A DNA stretch of 64,000 nucleotides from positions 710,736 to 774,735 of the forward strand of contig NW_006766892.1 in the NCBI RefSeq assembly GCF_000275845.1. Direction: 5' to 3'. Origin of the DNA: Dichomitus squalens LYAD-421 SS1 (lineage: Eukaryota; Basidiomycota; Agaricomycetes; Polyporales; Polyporaceae). How positions within the stretch are numbered: position 1 is the first letter of the stretch; every line of letters begins with the position of its first letter. A program made the translations under genes and the position numbers. Shown here one piece after another: positions 34,478 to 43,853 of the stretch. The notes beneath the pieces were generated by a model that worked only from the letters and a program-made list of their open reading frames with translations, ran no database searches and was not told the DNA's origin.

Positions 34478-36365
34478 ATGGATAACTCACGACCTTCTTC
34501 ACCGGACGCGCCGCCGCAGGACCTGTGGTCATCCATCCTAGATTCAGTCTCTACTACGCGCTCTATACCCTCCAAGCAGATAATCCTTCTCGGCGAACCA
34601 TCTTCCGGAAAGTCTAGCTTAGCTTCCGCTCTTTTACAGAGACCTCCACCGGATGAGACAAAGGAGGAGACACGCATTGACTTCGCAATTGGCTACGACT
34701 GGGCCGATGTACGAGACGATGCGGATGAAGGTGCGTAGTATAACGTGCCCAGGAGATTTCATGTCTTATGTTCCTACTATAGATACCCTTGCACGCCTGT
34801 CCGTATACACCGTTCCGTCTTCTGCGCCTTCATTCACCGCGCTATTACCTCACTTTGTTCCGCCCCGCACCTCACTGCCGCATACCCTCGTAGTAATCGC
34901 CTTAGACTGGACGCGACCATGGTCATTCATTGAGGAGCTAGAGACGTGGTTGGACTGGGTCGAGAAGTGGGTCAAAGGGGATGGATCTCGTGAGCTCGAT
35001 ATCGCGAAGGAAGAGAACCGTGAAAGACGTGCGTACAAGCCAAATCCCTCTCATTCAACCGTCACTCATGGCTGTATCTGCGTTTCAATAGTACAAGCAC
35101 ACTGGCAGCATTATACGGAACCTTCTTCAGAGCCTCTTCCTGCAACGGCGACCGTCTCCGGCACTGTGCTGCCCTTAGGGCAGGGCACGCTTACGCACAA
35201 TTCTGCCGGTGTTCCCATTGTGGTGGTCTGCACGAAAGCCGACTTGATAGACGAGGGCAACGATATCATCGGCTCTGGTCCGTCGGGCATGGGTGGCATG
35301 GTGAAAGGAAAGGGAGGCGAGTGGGAGGAGCGCACGGACAGTATCATGCAAATCTTGCGGACAATATGTTTGAAGTGTAGGTACTCCCATCTAGCTTCTC
35401 GCATTCGGCTGTTCACATTCTTCAAGATGGTGCTGGATTGTTCTACACTACTCCACAGCCCACAACGCTCCAAGTGCTGAGGCAATATGCATTGCATACG
35501 CTGTTCACGCCGCCTGCTCCTTCACCTTCGATGGGCGGTGAGGTCGTCGCTCCCCCCCGCAATCCATTCCCCTTCCAGACCAAACCGAACGCACTCGACC
35601 GCGACAGGATTGTTATCCCGGCCGGATGGGATAGCTGGGGCAAGATTGCAGTCCTCCGGGAAGGATTTGACGCGAGGTTGTGGGGAGAGGCTTGGGAGAA
35701 CGATCTGGAAGGTGCAGACGATGACGACGGTCCTAAAGCAACCAAGTTGTATGCGAGCCTCGTCCCTGATCTCAGCCGTAAAGTATGTGATCCGACATCT
35801 CCTTTTGTTGCTTGGCTCACGTTTGCCTTAGCCCCCGCCTCTCCCTCCGCTCAACAACCCGACTCCGGAACAAGTCTTCCTGGCGAAGAATTACGACGAG
35901 AACGCAAAGAACCCCAATCGCGACCCCCGCGGCGCGTTCCGCAATCCCAATGAGACCGCGTCCGCGGGTATCGTCGGCCCTATGGGCAGCAGCAGCTTCA
36001 CTCTGCCGAACGTCGAGCGCGCACTGACGGAGATGGAGAGCTCAGCCGCGGCTGGGACTAGCCCTCTCAACGTCAGCGTTGGGAACGACCCCGCGCGGAA
36101 GCTGGCCAGTCGAACGGGTGCGCGACCGCCACCTTCGACGCTCTCCGTCCCGACTGCCGGCGCGGCCATCCTCGGCCGCAGCACGTCCTCGACATCGCCT
36201 GCGCCTTTATCTGCGACGACGCCGAACTCCGCAGACGACCAGACGCAACACCAGGCGCTCAAGAAGTTCTTCGACGACCTAATTAACAAGAGGAACAAGG
36301 TGGACGACAAGGCTGCCACCGCGAAGAGCCCGGATGGGGATGGTGGGGCGGACGGGGGCAGCTAA
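34478..36365 (+). CDS. Dynein light intermediate chain
   Basis: Five exons: 34478-34730, 34783-35028, 35092-35376, 35427-35782, 35832-36365; 557 residues. A Ras-like P-loop, GEPSSGKSS (Gly39-Ser47), lies near the N-terminus, followed by HTLVVIALDWTRPWSFIEELETWLDWVEKWV, PIVVVCTKADLI (guanine-site-like) and YGAGLFYTTPQPTTLQVLRQYALHTLF, all typical of cytoplasmic dynein LIC. IPAGWDSWGKI is the conserved element after the G-like domain. The C-terminal third is disordered and contains QALKKFFDDLINKRNK, matching the LIC effector-binding helix. It links the dynein motor to cargo adaptors such as the Hook complex. Confidence 0.92.
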
Positions 36366-36970
36366 GGTAGTGTGTATGTTGTTATTGCATCTCTTCTCTA
36401 TTCCATTTGCATGGATGTGCTTGCCCCTCGAATATGCGCCATAGTCAGCGCCATGAGGCCCAGCACCAAGGCGAAGTAGAAGCTTCAGGTAGGAATCGTG
36501 TTTCGCTTAGAGTGACGGCTGTGGTTCACAGAGACGCCTGCTGAGCAACACAAAGAAAGTGCAGATGACTCAGCTGCTCAACATCTTAAGTACCAATCGA
36601 GGCCATTGTGAACGGGGACAGCTGCAGCGTGTACGCACGTCGCTTGGTGCCCTTAGCTCATTACTAACAGAAAACACATGGTCGCTTCTGTCGATGAGGA
36701 GTCACAAGATGATAACCGGTGGCTTGGGGTCCAGTCTAGACTCTGGGCAGAAGCGGCCGCCGATGATTCTTCAAAAGAGTCGCCCGTGTTGTGCGAACTC
36801 TGTCCACTTCGCCTCTACTACATCGCCCCTCTGGTGTAGAAAGGGTTTGCCAATTCGCTCTCATGACAGCTGACATCCGTCTCTCTGGGCTGCCCCCGGC
36901 TCTTATAGGCGTCCCCGTCCAAGAACGGCACCTTCTATCCACCGCGAGCGACGGAGCCTCGCCGGAGGAT
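36366..36970. other. Intergenic, upstream of MFS gene
   Basis: Between two plus-strand genes. Several short frames occur (36559-36873 plus). One long frame (from an ATG at 36791) is continuous with the MFS coding frame, so the true start could be farther upstream than 36971. Otherwise nothing recognised. Confidence 0.4.
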
Positions 36971-38918
36971 ATGAGTGCTCAGCAGGATAGTCTTATCGCG
37001 GATACGTCAGGAGCTGCCACAAGCAATACATTGGGCCAAGACCCACACATCGCCCACCGGCCAACCGCGACTAGACTTGACAGTGCACAGACGGCCATTG
37101 GGTTGGTGGAAGGGAAGGCCCGAGACGAGAGTATCCCGGACGATAACAACCCGGGCATCCCTGGGCTCCCGGAGGCGGCTGTCGGGATGGCTTACCCACC
37201 GACACTGCAGTCGCCGGACACCGCATTGGCGGAGCCGTCTTCGGAGAGTCTGGGTCTACGTCGTCTCCGCATGGCGTCTTCGTTCTTGACCCTATTCCTC
37301 GCGGGCTGGAAGTCAGTCGAATTCCTTGTTTGCAGCCGGTGGAGAAATGGTGTCGATGGGCGCAAGCCCTGGCGTGACCCAGTCTCCGGTCCATGGCACT
37401 TATTGCATGAGACGTCGTTGTGCTCATCGATTCCTTGGACAGCGGGGGAGCCACCGGAGCTTTGCTTCCTTACATTGAGAGAACATACCACTATGGCTAC
37501 GCGCAGGTCTCCGTACTGTTCGTGTGCACCTTTCTTGGATATGTCGTAGCGGCGGCGGGTGCAGGCACGCTTGCTCGAAGGGTCGGATTTGGGCATGCCA
37601 TGCTCATCTCTGCTATGGTCGAGCTAGCTGGAGTACGTTCGGCCCTCGCGTTACAGTACTATGAAACAGAACTCACTGACCTCCGTTCGCCAGAACATCA
37701 TCAACAGCTCCCAGCAGAGGAGTTTTGGATTAATGTGTTTCGGTTTCTTTGTTGTCGGTATGGCTTTCGCGACACAGGTAGGGCGGATCTCTTCAACGCG
37801 TCATTGTGCGGGCCTATGTACTGAATCGACCGTATTCTAGTTAGGACTTTGTAACGCTTACTTCGCTATTCTCAACAAGCCGCTCATGTGGACTGGGATT
37901 CTACATGGCATTTATGGACTCGGGGCGTTCGCTAGCCCTCTGGTGGCTACAGCTATGGTCACTCGCGGTGTGCCGGTCAGTCATCTTCCTCAGTTTTGCG
38001 GCGCACTAGGCTGAAGAAATATGACAGTATCATCTCTTCTACACCACCAATGTTAGGATGAATATCCCCGTGTTTGCTCTTGCTTGGGTAGCGTTTCGCA
38101 ACTTGCACGCTCTACCTCAGAATCCGAATGAAAGGCCCGGTGAAACGGGTTCTGCTAGTCACGCCTTTAGTGCAACGCTACGCAGTCGTGCTGTATGGAC
38201 ACTTGCCATTTTCTTGATGCTCTACGTCGGGTGAGTAGCTTGCTCAACATATGGTATATCGTCGCAAGCACTGATCGATGCCCGGGCCATACTAGCGCTG
38301 AGGAATCGATGTAAGTGCACCTGGCTACACGTTCCTGATCTCTGGGTGTCACACTTCTTGTGCTAGCGGCGGGTGTATAGTGTCCTATATTCTAGATGTC
38401 CGCAACGGAAGCCCAGAGGGGGCATCCTGGGTAGCCTCTTGCTTTAATCTCGGTACGCCATTGTAATTGCCGATCCTCCGGTCCTCAAATATACTAAGCC
38501 TCCCCTAGGCATCGCGCTTGGCCGTATAATCCTCCCGCCCCTCAATATACTCATGGGCGAACGCCTCGCCGTCATCATCTATCTCTCCTTCGCCATTGGA
38601 CTTGAGTGCCTGGCCTGGTTCCTCCCTTTTCTCGCCTCCACGGCCGTCTGCACTGCTCTCGTTGGGGTCGCAATCTCCACGTTCTACACCGCGGCGATCA
38701 CGATGGGTGGCAAGCTCGTGCCACGGAACATGCACGCGGACGCATTCGCGCTCATGAGCTCCGTCGGCCAGAGCGGGAGTGCCTTTTGGCCGCTGATAGT
38801 CGGTATCATGAGCACCAAGAAAGGCATCTGGGTGGTCGAACCGACTGTGGTCGCGCTCCTTGGTGCGCAAGGCATTTGCTGGTTGCTTGTGCCAAAAGTT
38901 GGCAGACGGTCTGAATAG
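36971..38918 (+). CDS. Major facilitator superfamily transporter, about 487 aa
   Basis: Eight exons: 36971-37311, 37443-37632, 37694-37777, 37841-37975, 38028-38230, 38296-38310 (15 nt), 38367-38452, 38509-38918. Residues 1-95 are a polar cytosolic tail; twelve membrane spans follow, starting RMASSFLTLFLAGWNGGATGALLPYI, with a loop-2 motif ARRVGFGHAMLI and a second half YVGAEESIGGCIVSYI...LGIALGRIILPPLNILMGERLAVIIY. The LPYIERTYHYGYAQVSVLFVCTFLGY region resembles fungal BSC6/Fmp42-like permeases of unknown substrate. An in-frame ATG at 36791 would add 60 residues. Substrate cannot be inferred from the sequence. Confidence 0.85.
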
Positions 38919-39484
38919 ACAGATCGGTTCAGAGGAATACTGCGTATGTAGATAGATAGATGGTTTTTGAACTTTCAAGAGGTCTCTACATAGCCCTATT
39001 CTACAGCCTAGCCATACCATTAGCTGCAATACGAAGACCTTACCACCACAGCATTCAACGTCGCCGAAAGATTGGGTCGAAGGAACTGAAAAAGATCAAA
39101 GACGTCAAACGTAGAAGAACCGTGTATTCGTGACACATAGACCATTGAAGACGGTACTGAAAAATACGATAGCAGCAGTGTCAAGGGCACACAGTGATGT
39201 AAGGAAGCTGAGCAGCATGAACGGTATGCCATACGTAATATCATTGACAGAAGAACACAAGATTGGGTCGTGACAAAGGGCGCGATACATGAGACATGGT
39301 GTAACGTATAATAGCAGGAGCATGAGGATGACAATGGTTATAAAGACACAGGGATGATGACGACGATGACGCAAAGTGGTGAAAGAGTCGAGGACGGTGC
39401 GCAGAATGAGAACGTCCAAGCGTGCATACACGATGAGCAAAAACGCAAAGCCAGAGATAGGTGTGAAGCAAGGTGCAAGATTGA
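38919..39484. other. Convergent 3' intergenic region
   Basis: 566 bp between the MFS stop (+) and the Btz-like stop (-). Open frames on the minus strand at 39020-39471 are Ser/Leu/His/Cys-rich read-through of low-complexity DNA. No gene supported. Confidence 0.45.
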
Positions 39485-42043
39485 CTAGTAGTAAACGACG
39501 GGCTGAGACGGATGATGTTGGTGCTCCGGGGGATACATCTCGTACTGCATCATCTGCCCCGACATGTCCACATACGGCGGGTAGCCGTACTGCTCAGGGT
39601 AATAGTACGGCTGCGGGTACGGGGCATACCCGATGCTCTCCATCGATGGTGTATGGGCGTGGCCCATAGGCGGTTGCGACAGCGCCTCGTCCGTTGCACC
39701 GACATCCTCAACGGACAGGTCCTGTTGCGGATAGTAGGGACCCTCTGCAGGGTATGCTACGGACAGGTTGCTCCGCTGGTGAGAAGCCCGAGTAGGCTTC
39801 TTGCTTTCTGCAGCCTCGGTAGGGGCACGGATCTCGATGCGACTGCTTTGGCGAGCGGGTGAGAAGATGGGCACTCCAGTGGTGGGATCGACGAACGACT
39901 GGATAGGAGTATGGGTATGCGGCGTGTGAGGATGAGCAAGGAAGTCGGGGGAAGCAGCCGAATGGTGGCGGAGGTGCGACGGAACAAACGGTATACTCAT
40001 AGACGGATGATGTCCGTGCATCATCGGACGAGGCGTATACATGGGCGGCGGCGTAGGTTGGATGTACACGGCGCGACCGGTGGCATATTCGTACGCCATA
40101 CCCTGGCTGTTTACACCGACACCTGGCGGAAGCGCCGGTGCGTAGCCATATGGCGACCCGTACGGCGGCGACGTGGGTGGGGGAACAGGGGAGAAGCTTG
40201 TTTGGAGAGGGTGTAGAATCGGGGGCTCTGGACGCGATTGCGACTCTTCTCCGGGCGCTGTAACAGAAGGGCTCAAGTTTGTGTCCTCGGATGGCAGAGG
40301 GTTCCGAAGAATGGTTTCCTGGATCTGCACGCTAGGTGAAGAAGAACCACCATCGATAGGGAGAATCGAAAGCTGCTCGATGGGATTATGAGCGTCAACC
40401 TCCGCCGGTTGTGAGAGTTGCGGCGACGGCGTCTTGGACTGGCCAGACACAGCTTGCGGAGCGTGAGCTGTGGGCACAGAGGGAGACGGCACCGAGAAGT
40501 CGATTCGGCGATTCGGCACTGCGTTAGGCCGTACAGTGAAGACTTCCTCAATAGAAAGTTCCTCGACAGTAGTCGCCAGTTCCTCCCCTCCTGCAGATGC
40601 CACGGGCACCTCTTCGACGACCTTGGTCTTGCCAAATGCGGCTGGCATCCGGACAATAATGGGCTTCTCCGCGTCGAGCGATGGGGAAGGTGTCTCTTCG
40701 GGCTTGTCGGAAGCGCGAGCAGTAGACGTGCGTGGCGGGAGTCTGACTATGAGTGGCACCTTCCCTCCCGGCAGCTTGACCCGCACTCCGGGACCAACGC
40801 CGGGGCGAGGTTTAGTAGCGGCGTCGTTGTACAGGAAGATGTCGTGCTGCTTTGTCCACATGCGCTCGGGCTTCTGCGCGTACCAGACGCGGTCCCCCAT
40901 CGAGACGTTTGAGGTAAGCGGACGTTGAGTGGCCGTTGGGGAGCCGCCACGAGCGAAGGCACCTCCTCGCCCACGGGCGGGAACAAAGCCCCTTCCACGG
41001 AAGCCAAATCCTCTTTGCAGGACTGCATTTGCCTGTTGCTGTTCCTGCAGCGCGCGCCTACGCTCATCTCGCCTCTTCATCTCCTCGAACCCGTCATGTG
41101 TCCAGGGTCGCTCAACGGGTGGCACATCAGCTGACTCCTCTGGCGCGACGCTCTCGTCCCGTGGGGATGAACGACTGGGGAAGAAGCCACTACGCCCACG
41201 ACCGCGCATACTAAACGCACCACGTCCACGACCTCGCGACTGCCAACGGCCTCTCCACCATCCGCTCAGGCTGCGCAGGTCTTTGTCCAAGAGACGGTCG
41301 TCATGACCCCAGAATTCTCCCACCTTAGGAACGAAGGACGGGTCTGACTCGAGACGTTGTTGGTACGCTTGACGAGCCGTCTGACCGCGAGAACGACTGG
41401 GTAAAGCAGAGTGCGGGTGTGGCTCGTCGGAGGTGGACGCGACGGGTCCCTGCTCCTGAAATTGCTCTTCAGCCGGCTCTTCTTGAGAGGTAAGAGCAGC
41501 GGGGGGAGGGGCAGATGTTGCACGAGCAGCGGCTGACTTCTTGACCGCCTTGTGGCTTTTGCGCGAGCGATGAGCAGGGGAAGGAGCCCGAGGCTCAGGG
41601 AGGTGATTCGAGGCCATGTCAGCAAAGTCGATTACGGGCAGATCGGCCGCACCATTCTCGGCCTCCCCAGCAACCATCTCTGCCCAATTGGTGGTATCGG
41701 CAAAAATGCCTGCTTGACTGCTCGATGGATCCTTGACACCACCGTTAGCCAAGCGATCAAGCTCCACAGGAGGGGGACTTTGAGTTGTCGACGGTGTTAC
41801 GACTTCGGAATGGACATCTGCGTGAAGATCGGAGGAGGTGGACTCTGAGTCCGAGTCGGAATCAATGGAAGAGTTGTCATCGTCTGTTTCCGAGTCTGTC
41901 CTGACCTCCCGTACGATTTCTTCATCGCTTTCAAACTCGTCCTGGGTCCGACCTCTCCTCTTGACAGCACGCCGTTTCCTAGGCACTGGGTTTGAGTATG
42001 ACCGTTCGATGTGGCGTGCAGGCTTGGATGATGCGGAAGGCAT
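39485..42043 (-). CDS. Barentsz/CASC3-like (Btz domain) RNA-binding protein, 852 aa
   Basis: A single long exon. The chosen start is MPSASSKPARHIERS at 42043; an in-frame ATG at 42118 gives a hydrophobic leader unlike the rest. Residues 1-75 are basic then acidic (SDSDSESTSSD). Residues 230-330 match the Btz/SELOR domain: DPSFVPKVGEFWGHDDRLLDKDL..., RGR/RGG repeats, then the conserved RPWTHDGFEEMKRRDE. In animals this domain clamps eIF4A3 in the exon junction complex. RGR-rich patches flank it. The C-terminal half is Pro/Ser/Tyr-rich, ending in PYPQPYYYPEQYGYPPY-like repeats of low complexity. Role in mRNP assembly is inferred from the domain only. Confidence 0.85.
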   Translation of the reverse strand: MPSASSKPARHIERSYSNPVPRKRRAVKRRGRTQDEFESDEEIVREVRTDSETDDDNSSIDSDSDSESTSSDLHADVHSEVVTPSTTQSPPPVELDRLANGGVKDPSSSQAGIFADTTNWAEMVAGEAENGAADLPVIDFADMASNHLPEPRAPSPAHRSRKSHKAVKKSAAARATSAPPPAALTSQEEPAEEQFQEQGPVASTSDEPHPHSALPSRSRGQTARQAYQQRLESDPSFVPKVGEFWGHDDRLLDKDLRSLSGWWRGRWQSRGRGRGAFSMRGRGRSGFFPSRSSPRDESVAPEESADVPPVERPWTHDGFEEMKRRDERRRALQEQQQANAVLQRGFGFRGRGFVPARGRGGAFARGGSPTATQRPLTSNVSMGDRVWYAQKPERMWTKQHDIFLYNDAATKPRPGVGPGVRVKLPGGKVPLIVRLPPRTSTARASDKPEETPSPSLDAEKPIIVRMPAAFGKTKVVEEVPVASAGGEELATTVEELSIEEVFTVRPNAVPNRRIDFSVPSPSVPTAHAPQAVSGQSKTPSPQLSQPAEVDAHNPIEQLSILPIDGGSSSPSVQIQETILRNPLPSEDTNLSPSVTAPGEESQSRPEPPILHPLQTSFSPVPPPTSPPYGSPYGYAPALPPGVGVNSQGMAYEYATGRAVYIQPTPPPMYTPRPMMHGHHPSMSIPFVPSHLRHHSAASPDFLAHPHTPHTHTPIQSFVDPTTGVPIFSPARQSSRIEIRAPTEAAESKKPTRASHQRSNLSVAYPAEGPYYPQQDLSVEDVGATDEALSQPPMGHAHTPSMESIGYAPYPQPYYYPEQYGYPPYVDMSGQMMQYEMYPPEHQHHPSQPVVYY

Positions 42044-42459
42044 TTCGGGTGGCTGACGGAGCAGGGACAATGCGATCAGGAAACGTCCGCCGCAAAGTTT
42101 TAAGCGAGTCACGTACAACTATGGTCTCGGGGAATCGTGGAAGATAGCGAGCCTGATGCAGGGTCTGGAAGAAAACAGGTAGAAGAAGGGCAAATGGACT
42201 GAGTGAAAAGGCGTGGCCTCGTCGTGAGTGGCGACGAGGAGAGGGAGTCGACGCACAGCAGGTTCCGTCACGCCGTCGGCCCCGTGATTTGTCAGCAGCT
42301 CTCATCGCCCGCATTTGGCCACTTCTCTCTCGACACCCAGCCACCTCCTACCGCAGTTCTAACTCGTGTGCACATATCCCCGCGCACTCACTCTCAATGA
42401 ATGCACAAGCCATGTAAAAGCAGCCGTTATCCGGAAACTATCGTGCTATATAAATAACT
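42044..42459. other. Intergenic, Btz-like promoter side
   Basis: Between the Btz-like gene start and the epoxide hydrolase stop, both minus strand. Probably contains the Btz-like promoter and the hydrolase 3' end. No gene seen. Confidence 0.45.
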
Positions 42460-43853
42460 CTACAACTTCGTCGGCACAGCATCGGGGAGGTGCGCTCGGA
42501 GGAACCTAGGTATGCTCTCGTTTATGCGATCCTTGCATTCCACCATGAGCCAATGTCCTACACCCTCGATGAGTTCGATCTGCGCTTGAGGGATCAGTTT
42601 CTTCGTGGCCCCGAGAGCCGCCTGATTGGAGGTAGGATCATCCTTGCCAATCATGAGGAGCACCGGGAGGTCAGAACGCGGAGCCTGCAGGATAGTTCCA
42701 TCTGCAGTCGGAGTGCCACCCAGTCAGTATGATGTTTCTTATGAAGGCATGCGGACGACTCGCCTCTCTCTTCCTCAAAACGGTATCGGGTCGTTCGATA
42801 GTAATTCAACGGCCCATTCATGCTGTTCGCAAATTGCGACAAGTAGTAATCGTGCTCCTGCAGGTCGACATGCGTCAGCTACACACATGACACCGGCGAC
42901 TAATCTCTCTGACCTCTTGCGTCAGGTGGCCCGTATGCCTCTCAGTACCTTCCGCGGTCTCGAATAACGCCTTCAGGCCGCCGGGAAGAGTCCACTTTGA
43001 CAGGCCTGGGGTGCCCCTCCGGTTACGGAAGATTAACCTAAAGAATCGGGAAAGCTAACAGCCAAGGCGAATGAGCGGCCCGAGCGCGTAGGAATTCCGA
43101 TCCAACGCAAATTGCGTTACCTGATTTTCCAACTCGGCGTTTGTGCTCTTCTCCTGGAAGTAAAGTTGGTACCCCCAGTTTGGATATCTCTCGACTAGCG
43201 TCTCGAGAGGCGTGTATTCTTTCGCTGGTGGGATGAATGGCACTGACAAACTAGACATCCGAAGAATGGGCGTGAAGATCAGCACCGAGTCATAACTGCC
43301 CGCTGACAGAACCCACAGGACCAATGCCAGCAATCTGTCGGGATGCCACAGGGCGAAACGAGATGCCATGAAGCACCCCCAGTCGTGGCCAATAATCACC
43401 TGTGCAGCGCAGTGTTGGAGTATCGTTGGTAAGTAACGGAGTCCGAGCGTAAGTGCAACAAATACGTCGACTAACAGCTTTCGTTATTTGCAGAAGATCC
43501 AAGAGAGCTGCTATGTCGTCGCAAATTCGTCTGGAGGTATATTGGATCGCATCCTCGGGCTTGTCGCTCCCACCGTATCCCAATTTATCCGGAGCCACAA
43601 CGCGGTACCCGAGCTCTACCCATGGCTTTATCTGATACCGCCAGCCATACCTGCCCGAGGGTCCTTCAGTCCGATCACGGGATACGACCTTAGCATCCAC
43701 TCACCAGAAGTCCGGGAACCCATGGATACACACAAGAGTAGTTGTGGTGGTAGGGTCGTAGTTTGTGGGGAGTTGATCGACGAAGTGATATTTCCGACCA
43801 GTGGGAAGGAGCGCAGTGCGGTGATTGAAGCTTGCAGGATTTGCAGGATCCAT
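42460..43853 (-). CDS. Epoxide hydrolase-like alpha/beta hydrolase, about 365 aa
   Basis: Six exons by my reading: 43853-43705, 43650-43476, 43399-43107, 43037-42914, 42878-42764, 42701-42460. Oxyanion-hole motif HGFPDFW at residues 44-50, nucleophile Asp114 in VIIGHDWGCFMASRFA, cap-domain Tyr candidates in WGYQLYFQ and GPLNYYRTTRYRFEEE, acid in MIGKDDPTSNQ (Asp306 or 307) and base His335 in VGHWLMVECKDRI. These are the hallmarks of soluble epoxide hydrolases, which add water to epoxides. Two joins are unusual: a GC donor after 42764 and a 35-nt intron at 42913-42879; the region 42879-43106 is the least certain. If those joins are wrong the gene may be broken there. Confidence 0.8.
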
